Of a DNA stretch of 64,000 nucleotides, positions 9,181-17,850 are shown in pieces. Source of the stretch: JBBDMC01 sp963775235 (GTDB lineage: Bacteria; Pseudomonadota; Alphaproteobacteria; Rhizobiales; Kaistiaceae); the NCBI GenBank assembly GCA_963775235.1, contig CAVZHY010000006.1:496001-560000 (forward strand), in the 5' to 3' direction. The first letter of the stretch is position 1. Each line of letters begins with the position of its first letter. Position numbers and translations under genes: made by a program. Under the pieces are notes generated by a model, which ran no database searches, was not told the origin of the DNA, and worked only from the letters and a program-made list of their open reading frames with translations.

Positions 9181-10545
9181 CTAGCGAACCTTGTCTGTCC
9201 GCGAATTCCCGGCGGTCTTCAACTCCCGGTAGTGTCGCGCCCAATCTGCCTTGTCGACCTGGCGGCTGCGCCCAAGCGCCAGCGCGTCGGGCGGCACGTC
9301 GTGGGTCACAACGCTGCCGGCCGCAACGTAGGCGCCCGCCCCTACGGTTACGGGTGCGACCAGCACGGCATTCGATCCGACGGAGACGCCGGCACCGATC
9401 TCGGTGTGGTGCTTGGTGTAGCCGTCGTAATTGGCGGTGATGGTACCCGCGCCGATATTGGCGCCCGCACCGACACGGGCGTCGCCGATGTAGGCAAGAT
9501 GATTGGCCTTGGCGCCATCATCGAGGGTGGCATTCTTGACCTCGACGAAATCGCCGATGTGGACGTTCGGCCCGATTGTCGTCGTCGGGCGGATGCGGGC
9601 GAAGGGGCCGACGCTCGCGCCGGCCGCGATGGTCGCTCCCTCGATGTGACAGAAGCCGCGCACGATGACTGCGTCAGCCACCGATACTCCGGGGCCGAAG
9701 AACACGTTGGGCTCGATGACAACATCGCGCCCAAGCCTGGTGTCGTGACTGAACCAGACGGTTGAGGGCGCGATCAGGGTCACTCCCTCGGCCATCGCCT
9801 TTTCGCGGGCCCGACGCTGGAAAATGCCCTCGACGTGAGCGAGTTGGCCGCGCGAGTTGACCCCGGCGACCTCGTCGGCATCCGCCTCGACGACGACGAC
9901 TTTGCGCCCGGCGCGATTGGCGATGGCGACGGCATCAGTGAGGTAGAATTCGCCCTTGGCATTTTTGTCGTCGACCTTCTTCAGGGTCGGCAGCAGCACG
10001 TCGCCGCGGAAGGCCATGAGGCCCGCGTTGCACAGGCTGATTTTTTTCTCTTCAGCGCTGGCGTCCTTCTCCTCGCGGATGGCGGCGAGCTGGCGTCCCT
10101 CGACAATCATGCGGCCGTAGCCGGTGGGATCGGCCGGGCGGAAGCCGAGCGCCACCACGTCGGCGCCGCGGGCCAGCGCCTGGCGGGCGCGGCGGATGGT
10201 GGCAGCCGTTATCAGGGGCGTGTCCGCGTAGAGCACGATCACGTCGTCGGGCGGGGTGGCAAATGCTTTCCGGGCCGCGAGCACAGCATGGGCTGTGCCA
10301 CGCCGCTCGGTCTGCTCATGGACTGTGGTGTCGGGCGCAAGAGCCGCCACTGCCCTGGTGAGCGCATCGCCGTCGGGTCCAACCACTACGGCGCACGTTG
10401 TGGCGCCGCCCGCGGCAGCGGCAGCAAGGACGTGGCCGACGAGGGAAAGGCCGCCCACCTTGTGCAGCGCCTTCGGCAGGTCCGACCGCATCCGGGTGCC
10501 CTCGCCCGCGGCGAGAATGATCGCAAGGCAGGTCCGTTTCGGCAT
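9181..10545 (-). CDS. glmU: Bifunctional UDP-GlcNAc pyrophosphorylase / glucosamine-1-phosphate N-acetyltransferase
   Basis: GlmU acetylates glucosamine-1-phosphate and then transfers uridylate to form UDP-GlcNAc for peptidoglycan and lipid A. The N-terminal half has the nucleotidyltransferase signature LAAGEGTRM and PKALHKVGG (residues ~10-30). From ~250 onward the sequence is a left-handed beta-helix with hexapeptide repeats and the acetyltransferase segment NHLAYIGDARVGAGANIGAGT. The start at 10545 gives MPKRTC and 454 residues (E. coli 456), with a GAGAGGGGA Shine-Dalgarno; upstream in-frame codons add only non-homologous sequence. With glmS downstream it completes most of UDP-GlcNAc synthesis; glmM is not in the window. 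Confidence 0.97.
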   Translation of the reverse strand: MPKRTCLAIILAAGEGTRMRSDLPKALHKVGGLSLVGHVLAAAAAGGATTCAVVVGPDGDALTRAVAALAPDTTVHEQTERRGTAHAVLAARKAFATPPDDVIVLYADTPLITAATIRRARQALARGADVVALGFRPADPTGYGRMIVEGRQLAAIREEKDASAEEKKISLCNAGLMAFRGDVLLPTLKKVDDKNAKGEFYLTDAVAIANRAGRKVVVVEADADEVAGVNSRGQLAHVEGIFQRRAREKAMAEGVTLIAPSTVWFSHDTRLGRDVVIEPNVFFGPGVSVADAVIVRGFCHIEGATIAAGASVGPFARIRPTTTIGPNVHIGDFVEVKNATLDDGAKANHLAYIGDARVGAGANIGAGTITANYDGYTKHHTEIGAGVSVGSNAVLVAPVTVGAGAYVAAGSVVTHDVPPDALALGRSRQVDKADWARHYRELKTAGNSRTDKVR

Positions 10546-10656
10546 GGTCCCCTCTCTCAAGCCGCGGCAGTCCGCGCCACCCGCCATCCGCCTATGGCCG
10601 AAACATGGCGGCGGGCGGCGCAAATCATGCCTGATCGCGGCCGATTCGGCGCGGCG

Positions 10657-11394
10657 TCACCCGATTTGGGCGAAGCCGGGGAATGTGTCCAGAAGCCAGT
10701 AAGAAACCGTCGCCATGCCGCCGGTAATGAAGAGCACGCCGGTCAGGACCAGAAGCCCGCCCATGGCTTTCTCCACCGCGCCGAGATAGGTCCGGAAGCG
10801 CTTCAGGAAGTGCATAAACGGCCCGGCGAAGAGGCCAGCGAGCAAAAACGGCACTCCGAGCCCCAAGGAGTAGACCGCCAGAAGCGAAGCGCCACGCGTG
10901 ACCGTCGATTCGGTCCCGGCAACGCCGAGGATTGCAGCCAGCACCGGACCGATGCAGGGCGTCCAGCCGAAGGCGAAGGCAAGACCCATGAGATAGGAGC
11001 CGAATGCTCCGGCTGGGTGGCCGCGAACCTGCATCCGCGCCTCGCGATAAAGCAGCGGAATCCTGAAAACGCCGAGGAAGTGCAGTCCCATGACGATGAT
11101 GACCGCACCGGCGGCGATGGACAGAATGTCGAGGTAGCTGCGGACCAGTTGGCCGATGGCACTGGCCGCAGCACCGAGGGTCACGAATACCGTCGAGAAA
11201 CCGAGCACAAACGCCAAGGCCGACCACATCACGCGCCGGCGGGCAATGGTCTCGTCGGACACGCCGGTTAGCTGGTCCAGGCTGACGCCGGCCATGTAGC
11301 AGAGATATGGCGGCACCAGCGGCAGTACGCACGGCGACAAGAATGAAACCAGCCCCGCGACGGCGGCACCGCTGTATGTGACGTCGATGGCCAT
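10657..11394 (-). CDS. ccdA: Cytochrome c biogenesis protein CcdA (DsbD transmembrane family)
   Basis: An integral membrane thiol reductase that carries electrons from cytoplasmic thioredoxin to periplasmic partners for cytochrome c maturation. The 245 residues contain about six membrane segments and the paired active-site cysteines in SPCVLPLVPPY (Cys22) and TPCIGPVLAAI, the pattern of the CcdA/DsbD core. The ATG at 11394 opens directly into the first helix. A promoter candidate lies 38-67 bases upstream. It follows moaA on the same strand after 176 bases. No CcsB/CcsA or thioredoxin-like partner is visible here. Confidence 0.92.
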   Translation of the reverse strand: MAIDVTYSGAAVAGLVSFLSPCVLPLVPPYLCYMAGVSLDQLTGVSDETIARRRVMWSALAFVLGFSTVFVTLGAAASAIGQLVRSYLDILSIAAGAVIIVMGLHFLGVFRIPLLYREARMQVRGHPAGAFGSYLMGLAFAFGWTPCIGPVLAAILGVAGTESTVTRGASLLAVYSLGLGVPFLLAGLFAGPFMHFLKRFRTYLGAVEKAMGGLLVLTGVLFITGGMATVSYWLLDTFPGFAQIG

Positions 11395-11431
11395 CGTCCG
11401 GAGCAGGTTCCTGGGCTGTTTGGTCGGCCTT

Positions 11432-11461
11432 CTTATAGTGACGATGGCATACCACAGTCAC
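11432..11461 (-). promoter_or_regulatory. Candidate sigma-70 type promoter for ccdA
   Basis: Read on the minus strand, GTGACT (11456-11461) and TATAAG (11432-11437) are separated by 18 bases, matching 4/6 and 5/6 of the housekeeping consensus, 38 bases before the ccdA ATG. Seen by eye only. Confidence 0.4.
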
Positions 11462-11570
11462 CTTTCCGCGAGGCAAACCGACGCGGGGCCCTACTGTCGG
11501 CGTCCTGCCTGGGTCAAGGTGTGCTGCACGGTAGCCATCACGCCGCAACCCCGTTTCTGCCTGGGGAGAA

Positions 11571-12597
11571 CTACCCCCCCGTCACGCTCATATGGCGGGA
11601 GACGGCCGGCGCGCGGTGCTGGCGGTCGATGACGAAGTCGTGGCCCTTGGGCTTGCGGCCGATCGCCTCATCAATTGCGGCGTGGACGAGATCATCCGAC
11701 TCGGATGCCCTGAGCGGTGCGCGCAAATCGGCGGCGTCCTCCTGGCCGAGGCACATGTAGAGCGTGCCGGTGCAGGTGAGTCGGACGCGATTGCACCCCT
11801 CGCAGAAATTGTGGGTGAGCGGCGTGATGAAGCCGAGCCGGCCACCAGTCTCGGCGATGCGCACGTAGCGCGCAGGCCCCCCGGTATTCAGCGGAATGTC
11901 CTCAAGCGTCCACCGCCGGGAAAGATCCGCCCGGACTTCGCTTAACGGCAGGTACTGGTCAGTGCGGTCGCGATCGACCTCGCCGAGCGGCATGGTCTCG
12001 ATCAAGGTCAGGTCCATGCCGGAACCGTGGGTCCAGCGGATGAGGTCGTCAAACTCGTGCTCGTTGACGCCCCTAAGCGCAACCGCGTTGACCTTGACGT
12101 GGAGGCCGGCAGCGCGAGCGGCGGCAATGCCCGCCATGACCTTGTCGAGGTCGCCCCAGCGTGTGATCTCGCGGAAGCGTGCCGGGTCGAGGGTATCTAC
12201 CGATACGTTGATGCGTTTAACGCCGCAGTCGGCCAGCTCGTTGGCGAATTCGAGCGAGCTGCGAGCCGTTGGTGGTGAGCGTCAGCTCATCGAGACCGTT
12301 GCCGAGATGGCGCGACAGGGCACGCACCAGCGCCATCACGTTCTTGCGCACCAGCGGCTCGCCGCCGGTGAGCCTGAGTTTGCGTACGCCGCGTGCCACG
12401 AATGCGGAGCACAGGCGGTCGAGTTCCTCGAGGCTTAGTACGTCCCGCTTGGGCAGGAACGTCATGTCCTCGGCCATGCAATAAACACAGCGGAAATCGC
12501 AGCGGTCGGTGACCGACACACGCAAATAGGTAATCGTCCGGCCGAAACGGTCGGTCAGGGGGTGGAACGCCGAGGATGGAGCGCCGTCGAGAGCCAT
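11571..12597 (-). CDS. moaA: GTP 3',8-cyclase MoaA (one frameshift)
   Basis: A radical SAM enzyme for the first step of molybdenum cofactor synthesis, acting on GTP with MoaC. The N-terminal cluster motif CDFRCVYC has Cys33, Cys37 and Cys40; the second cluster near the C-terminus is CEGCNRVRLTCTG; the protein ends in the conserved Gly-Gly needed for activation. The frame breaks after TTNGSQLAR (residue ~116): the next residues read IRQRAG, while one base later they read FANELADCGVKRINVSVDTL as expected. Removing one T of the TT at 12249-12250 (+ strand) restores 341 residues. All catalytic elements lie on either side of the break, so a base-call error is likely. Confidence 0.9.
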
Positions 12598-12660
12598 CAG
12601 GAGCTATTATGGGGTGAAAATGGCCAGCGATCAATCCGGCCGTACATATCGTGTCACCCG

Positions 12661-13545
12661 TCAGCTTCCCGTCTTCTGTGCGAGCACGGCTGCGAGGGCT
12701 CGGCCGTATTCGGTCTTGGCCAGGCGCTCGACCTGCCGGGCGAGCTCGTCGGCGCCGATCCAGCCGGATGTGAAGGCGATCTCCTCCGGAGAGGCGATGA
12801 GATGTCGCTGGCGCCGCTGGATGACGTGTATGAACTCGGCTGCTTCGAGGAGCGAGGCATGGGTGCCGGCGTCGAACCAGGCGAAGCCGCGACCAAGTGG
12901 TTCGACCTGCAAGGCGCCTTCACCGAGGTAGCTCATGTTGAGGTCGGTGATCTCGTATTCCCCGCGGGCAGACGGCTTCAGCCGCCGCGCCCGCTCGCTC
13001 GCCGAACCGTCGTAGAAGTAGACGCCGATCACCGCCCATGGTGACTTGGGTGTCTGCGGCTTCTCGATGATGGATCGAACGCGGCCGTCGGCGGCAAATT
13101 CGACCACGCCGTACCGCTCGGGGTCCTCCACCTCGTACGCGAATACAGTCGCACCGGCCCGTCGGTTGGCAGTGCGCTGAAGGATTTCGGAGAGCCCATG
13201 GCCGTAGAGGAGGTTATCGCCGAGCACAAGGCAGCTCGGCTCGCCCGCAAGGAACGGCGCGCCGATGACGAATGCCTGGGCCAGTCCGTCCGGGCGGGGC
13301 TGGACCGCGTAGGACAGTTCAATGCCCCATTGCTCGCCCGTGCCGAGGATGCGCTGAAACCCGGCGGCGTCCTCCGGCGTGGTAATCACCAGCACCTGGC
13401 GGATGCCGGCGAGCATCAGCGTCGACAGCGGATAATAGATCATCGGCTTGTCGTAGACCGGCAGGAGTTGCTTTGAGACGGCAAGCGTTACCGGATGCAG
13501 GCGCGAGCCGGACCCGCCGGCGAGGATGATGCCCTTGCGGGTCAC
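12661..13545 (-). CDS. rfbA: Glucose-1-phosphate thymidylyltransferase
   Basis: RfbA couples dTTP and glucose-1-phosphate to dTDP-glucose, entering dTDP-L-rhamnose synthesis. The signature GIILAGGSGSRLHPVTLAVS starts at residue 5, followed by KQLLPVYDKPMIYYPLS and LGDNLLYGHG; the 294-residue length is standard. It is the last gene of the rfbC-rfbB-rfbD-rfbA run and its start overlaps the end of rfbD by four bases (ATGA), so all four are very probably one transcript. Confidence 0.95.
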   Translation of the reverse strand: MTRKGIILAGGSGSRLHPVTLAVSKQLLPVYDKPMIYYPLSTLMLAGIRQVLVITTPEDAAGFQRILGTGEQWGIELSYAVQPRPDGLAQAFVIGAPFLAGEPSCLVLGDNLLYGHGLSEILQRTANRRAGATVFAYEVEDPERYGVVEFAADGRVRSIIEKPQTPKSPWAVIGVYFYDGSASERARRLKPSARGEYEITDLNMSYLGEGALQVEPLGRGFAWFDAGTHASLLEAAEFIHVIQRRQRHLIASPEEIAFTSGWIGADELARQVERLAKTEYGRALAAVLAQKTGS

Positions 13546-14423
13546 GCCGCCCCTTTATCGAAAAGTCTGGTGACGACGCGATCGACGGCGGTCTGCCATG
13601 CGCTGGCGCGGACGCCGAAAACGTCGGCAAATTTGGACGAATCGAGGACCGAGTTGCGCGGGCGCCGAGCGGCGGTCGGGTAGGTTGTGCTCGGCACCGG
13701 GTTAACTTTCGGCCTGCGGCCGGTGAAGCGGGTCTGCGCGGTTACGATGCCGCAAGCGAGGCCGTACCACGTGGTCTCCCCCGTCCCGGCAAAGTGGTAT
13801 GTGCCCCACTCGGTGCGGCCACGGGCAACCGCGGCGGCGGCGCTGAGCAAAGCGCTGGCGAGATCGGCGGTCGCGGTGGGCGAGCCGCGCTGGTCGGCGA
13901 CCACGTTAAGCTCGTCTCGCTCGGCGGCGCGACGCAGGATCGTCTTCAGGAAGTTGCTGCCATACACGCCGAACAGCCACGCCGTGCGCACGATCACGTG
14001 CTCGCCGCAGGCGCTGCGTACGGCCTCCTCGCCCTCGGCCTTGCTGAGGCCATAGGCCCCGAGGGGTCGCACCGGGTCGCCTTCGCGATACGGGGCACCT
14101 TTGTCCCCGTCGAACACGAAATCCGTCGAGATATGAATGATCGGGACGCCTGCCTCCGCGCACGCCGCGGCTACGACGGCGGCGCCGTCGACGTTCGCCA
14201 GCATCGCCGCCTCGGGCTCGCTCTCCGCCTTGTCGACCGCGGTATAACCGGCGGCGTTGACCACCACAGATGCGTCGAAGTCACGGATCGCCCGCGCCAC
14301 AGCGGCGCGGTCGGTAATGTCTGCGGTCTGCCGGCCGATCCCGGTCAGCCGAACGCCGTCCCGCGCGGCCATCACCGTCAGTTCCTGGCCGACCTGCCCC
14401 CCGGCGCCAAAGACGACAATCAA
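13542..14423 (-). CDS. rfbD: dTDP-4-dehydrorhamnose reductase
   Basis: RfbD reduces dTDP-4-keto-L-rhamnose to dTDP-L-rhamnose with NAD(P)H. An SDR-type Rossmann motif VVFGAGGQVGQEL opens the protein; HISTDFVFDGDKGAPYREGD and the YGLSKAEGE active-site Tyr/Lys follow. I place the start at the TTG at 14423, because it gives LIVVFGAGGQ at the N-terminus as the family requires and overlaps the rfbB stop as TTGA; this yields 293 residues. The alternative ATG at 14477 would add 18 residues that do not look homologous and would overlap rfbB by 58 bases. Confidence 0.93.
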   Translation of the reverse strand: MIVVFGAGGQVGQELTVMAARDGVRLTGIGRQTADITDRAAVARAIRDFDASVVVNAAGYTAVDKAESEPEAAMLANVDGAAVVAAACAEAGVPIIHISTDFVFDGDKGAPYREGDPVRPLGAYGLSKAEGEEAVRSACGEHVIVRTAWLFGVYGSNFLKTILRRAAERDELNVVADQRGSPTATADLASALLSAAAAVARGRTEWGTYHFAGTGETTWYGLACGIVTAQTRFTGRRPKVNPVPSTTYPTAARRPRNSVLDSSKFADVFGVRASAWQTAVDRVVTRLFDKGAA

Positions 14424-15484
14424 TTCACCAGCCCCAGGCGTTGGCCGCCATAGACGTCGCTGCGCAAGCGGCTCCACCAGTCGCGGTTGGCGAGATACCA
14501 GCGGGCCGTCTGCTCAAGGCCCGCAGCGAATGCGTGCTGCGGGGCCCAGCCAAATTCGCTTCGGATTTTCGTGGAATCGATGGCGTAGCGGAGATCGTGA
14601 CCCGGTCTGTCGGAAACGAAACGGATAAGGTCACGACGTGGCCCGATCCGCGCGTCCGGAGTGAGCCGGTCCAGGCAGGCGCAGACCGCCTCCACCACCT
14701 GCAGGTTTGTGTACTCGACGTCGCCCCCGCCGATCCCGTACGTGGACCCTGCCGCACCCCGCTCGGCAACAAGCATCAGGGCGCGCACGTGGTCGTCCAC
14801 GTGGAGCCAGTCGCGAACATTTTCGCCGCGTCCGTAAACTGGCAATTCACGGCCGTCCAGCGCGTTGAGGAGGGTGAGCGGGATCAGCTTCTCAGGAAAC
14901 TGATACGGCCCGAAGTTGTTGCCGCAGTTGGTGATGACCACCGGCAGACCGTAGGTCTTGTGCCAGGCGCGAACGAGGTGATCGGCGGCGGCCTTCGAGG
15001 CGGCATATGGCGAGTTCGGCCGGTACGGCAATTCTTCGTTGAAACGGCCGCTCGACCCCAGCGCGCCAAAGACCTCGTCGGTGGAGACGTGATGGAACCG
15101 GAAGCGTTGGCGCCGCTCGCCCGCGAGCCTGCGCCAGTAAGCAAGTGCCGCCTCCAGCAGCACGAACGTGCCGACCACGTTGGTATCGACGAATGCGCCG
15201 GCGCCGTCGATCGACCGATCGACATGAGTTTCGGCCGCCAGGTGCATGATAACGTCAGGCTCGACCTCGCCGATCACCATGCGCATGCGGCGAGCATCGG
15301 TAACGTCGTCGCGAAAGAATCGGTAGCGCTCGCTCCCAGCGACCGGCGCAAGCGACTGGAGATTGCCGGCGTACGTCAGCTTGTCGACAACGGCGACACG
15401 GTGCGGGGTTTGGGCAACGATGTGACGTACCGCCGCCGACCCGATGAAGCCGGCACCGCCGGTGACCAGGATGGTCAGTGCCAT
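14420..15484 (-). CDS. rfbB: dTDP-glucose 4,6-dehydratase
   Basis: RfbB oxidises and dehydrates dTDP-glucose to the 4-keto-6-deoxy intermediate, NAD-dependent. An extended SDR: VTGGAGFIGSAAVRHI at the N-terminus, HLAAETHVDRSIDG, HVSTDEVFGALG, and the YAASKAAAD catalytic Tyr/Lys. The start at 15484 (MALTILVTGG, 354 residues) overlaps the last base of rfbC (TAATG). A longer open frame exists upstream but runs inside rfbC without homology. Third in order of action after rfbA, second in the operon. Confidence 0.95.
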   Translation of the reverse strand: MALTILVTGGAGFIGSAAVRHIVAQTPHRVAVVDKLTYAGNLQSLAPVAGSERYRFFRDDVTDARRMRMVIGEVEPDVIMHLAAETHVDRSIDGAGAFVDTNVVGTFVLLEAALAYWRRLAGERRQRFRFHHVSTDEVFGALGSSGRFNEELPYRPNSPYAASKAAADHLVRAWHKTYGLPVVITNCGNNFGPYQFPEKLIPLTLLNALDGRELPVYGRGENVRDWLHVDDHVRALMLVAERGAAGSTYGIGGGDVEYTNLQVVEAVCACLDRLTPDARIGPRRDLIRFVSDRPGHDLRYAIDSTKIRSEFGWAPQHAFAAGLEQTARWYLANRDWWSRLRSDVYGGQRLGLVN

Positions 15485-16056
15485 TACGACAACTCCATGG
15501 CGAACGGCGAGGCGACGTCCTCCAGCAGCGGCAGCTTGCGGTCCTTCTTCGACACGATCGCATCCTCGATCGCCACCGGCCACTCGATGCCAATCGCCGG
15601 ATCCGAAAAGAGTATGCCGGCGTCTGCCTCGGCAGCGTAGTAACGGTCGCACTTATAGGCGACGGTGGTGTCTGGTTCCAGCGTGCAATAGCCGTGGGCG
15701 AAGCCCTGCGGCACGAAAAGCTGATGGCCGTTGGCGGCGGAAAGGTTGACACCGACCCAGCGTCCGAAGGTCGGCGACCCCCGGCGCAGGTCGACCGCCA
15801 CGTCAAAGATGGCGCCGTGGACAGTTCTCACTAGTTTTGCCTGCGCGTACGGCGGAGCTTGAAAATGGAGCCCACGGATGGTGCCGGCGGCGCCGGAAAA
15901 TGCCTCGTTGTCCTGGGCGAACACCGCCGGCATCCCGAAGTCCTCGAAGGTGCGAGCGCGGTACGTCTCCATGAAATAGCCGCGGGAATCCTCGATTCTC
16001 TGCGGGTTGATCAGCAGCACTCCGTCGAGGGCGAGTTCGGTGGCGGTGAAGCGCAT
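15484..16056 (-). CDS. rfbC: dTDP-4-dehydrorhamnose 3,5-epimerase
   Basis: RfbC epimerises C3 and C5 of the 4-keto sugar. A cupin-fold protein with GTIRGLHFQAPPYAQAKLVR (catalytic His), the FDVAVDLRRGSPTFG strand, and VPQGFAHGYCTLE. The start at 16056 (MRFTATELALDG) gives 190 residues, the usual length; an upstream in-frame ATG at 16125 would add 23 residues of no visible homology. It is the first gene of the rhamnose operon; the 123 bases before it follow the CRTAC1-like gene on the same strand, so read-through from the xylose side is possible. Confidence 0.95.
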   Translation of the reverse strand: MRFTATELALDGVLLINPQRIEDSRGYFMETYRARTFEDFGMPAVFAQDNEAFSGAAGTIRGLHFQAPPYAQAKLVRTVHGAIFDVAVDLRRGSPTFGRWVGVNLSAANGHQLFVPQGFAHGYCTLEPDTTVAYKCDRYYAAEADAGILFSDPAIGIEWPVAIEDAIVSKKDRKLPLLEDVASPFAMELS

Positions 16057-16179
16057 GGTTGCGATGGTCGGGCTAAAATGCGGACTTTTCTCGGCCGGAA
16101 CGTAGTCCGCACCGCTTGTCCGCACCAGCCGGCACGGGTGGTTAATCGATAGTATGGTTGCCGAGCGAAAGTCGGCCGC

Positions 16180-17850
16180 TCAGTTCGGCGCAGCCGCCGG
16201 CGGCGGCAGCCAGTATTCGGCCTCGGCCTGCCCGCGCTCGATGCGCACGAAGTTGTTGGCGAAGACCCGGAAAGAGCCGCTCCATTGACCGTCCGGCCAG
16301 CGCACCCGGATTTCCGCGCGTTCAGCCGTGCCGAGGCCAACATGGACGAAGCCTGCCTGGCCGGAAGCATGGCCGCCGCCCACCTGGACAGTGCGGTCCA
16401 TGACGTTGTTACCGGCCTTGACGTTGATATGTGCGCCCACAGCATTGCGATTGGCCGTCGGCTCGGCCAGCTCGACTTCCAGCCAGTTGCCCATCGGCTC
16501 GTCTCCGCCCCAGGCGGTTTTGGCGCCGAGATTGCGGAAGAGGCTGACCGGTGCCTCGCGATTGACCACCACGAGATCCAGCATACCGTCCATGTTGAGA
16601 TCGATCACGGCTGCACCGCGCCCTTTGCGTTGCAACGCGATGCCGGCGCGGTTTCCGACCTCGGTGAATGTCTTGTCCCACTGGCCGAGCAGCAGGTTGT
16701 CGGGATCGTCCGCAGCGAAATCGGGCATCGCGTCAACGTTGCCCTTCGAGATGAACAGGTCGAGCAGGCCGTCGTTGTTGAAATCGGCAAACTGACTGTG
16801 CCACCCGGTCGAAGGCCGAAGGTCACCCCCTGTGTAGGGGCGCGCCGCGGTGGCGCCCATCGGGTAGGCGACGTCGTTGTAAACCGGGCGATCGGTGTCT
16901 GCTTCCTCCGACAGCTCCTGCAGCTTTGTGTCGCCCATCGAAGTCAGGGCATAGACCGGGTATCCGTTGCCAAACAGGTTGGCCTGGGCGATGCCCATGC
17001 CGTAGATCGACAGGTGCTGCCAGCCCTCGGCCTCTGTATACAACCGCGGAGTTTTGCCCGGGTCCACGTGCCACATCTGCTCCTCGCCGCCGCGGTAATA
17101 TTGCCGGTCATTGGTGACCCGCAGAGACGCGATGCCTGACTGGTTCCAGTCCGTGAAGAGCATGGACAGTGAACAGTAGCTTGGTGAGAGGGCGACCGGA
17201 TCGCGGTAGTCCGGCTTGTCGCGTGAGGCCGGCCGGTCGAGATAACTGTCGGCGCACGTACCCCATGGCGCACCGGGAGCCATGCGATCAACGTAGTTGC
17301 CGATGGCCAGCGTCGGGAACGTCTGCCCCTGCTCCCAGGTCGCCGAAAATGCGGTTGTCCAGTCCCTGCCGCCATCGAAGGCAAACGCGCTGTTGGCGAC
17401 TTCGAACCGGCAGTCGCCGTCGCCCTTGAGGACCAGGTTGCGGCCGAGGCGGAGCACGACGAGGTCCATCAGACCGTCGTTGTCAATGTCGAGCGGATAG
17501 GCGCCGGTGACGTTGGTCAGATCCTCTGCCGGGATTCCCATGTCCACGTTGGTGAACTTGAGCGCGCCGCCGGTCGGGCTGTCGTTGCGATAGAGTTCCG
17601 CCGGACTGGTGCCGCCGGCAAAGAACAGGTCAGGCTTGCGGTCGCCGTTGCAGTCGAATGCCGCCACGCCACCGCCAACAAAAAACTCCCAGCCGCCGGT
17701 GTACTTGTGGTTGATCCCGGCGGCGAGTGCTTCCTCGTGCATGTCCGGGATGTCATTCGGCACCGGCGCCGCCATGTCGTCGGCGCAAGCGTCAGCGGCG
17801 GAGCAGAGACCGGCTGCCAACGCCACCCAGGCGATGAGCCCCCGGGTCAT
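16180..17850 (-). CDS. CRTAC1-family FG-GAP/VCBS repeat protein with ASPIC/UnbV domain
   Basis: A predicted exported beta-propeller protein. Starting at the ATG at 17850, MTRGLIAWVALAAGLCSAADACA reads as a signal peptide. FG-GAP/VCBS-like repeats follow, with Ca-binding-like loops such as FDCNGDRKPDLFF, LDIDNDGLMDLVVL, FADFNNDGLLDLFI and IDLNMDGMLDLVVV. The C-terminal ASPIC/UnbV domain ends FVHVGLGTAERAEIRVRWPDG. Length is 556 residues. As read it is in frame with the upstream di-haem gene, giving one 1039-residue product; its own signal peptide and an ATGA overlap one frame away argue for two genes. Substrate and role are unknown; CRTAC1-type proteins are often neighbours of c-type cytochromes. 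Confidence 0.82.
   Translation of the reverse strand: MTRGLIAWVALAAGLCSAADACADDMAAPVPNDIPDMHEEALAAGINHKYTGGWEFFVGGGVAAFDCNGDRKPDLFFAGGTSPAELYRNDSPTGGALKFTNVDMGIPAEDLTNVTGAYPLDIDNDGLMDLVVLRLGRNLVLKGDGDCRFEVANSAFAFDGGRDWTTAFSATWEQGQTFPTLAIGNYVDRMAPGAPWGTCADSYLDRPASRDKPDYRDPVALSPSYCSLSMLFTDWNQSGIASLRVTNDRQYYRGGEEQMWHVDPGKTPRLYTEAEGWQHLSIYGMGIAQANLFGNGYPVYALTSMGDTKLQELSEEADTDRPVYNDVAYPMGATAARPYTGGDLRPSTGWHSQFADFNNDGLLDLFISKGNVDAMPDFAADDPDNLLLGQWDKTFTEVGNRAGIALQRKGRGAAVIDLNMDGMLDLVVVNREAPVSLFRNLGAKTAWGGDEPMGNWLEVELAEPTANRNAVGAHINVKAGNNVMDRTVQVGGGHASGQAGFVHVGLGTAERAEIRVRWPDGQWSGSFRVFANNFVRIERGQAEAEYWLPPPAAAPN

Noticed and set aside
9835..11271. 478-codon open frame across glmU and ccdA antisense
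   Set aside because: Crosses two real genes on the other strand and has no motif.
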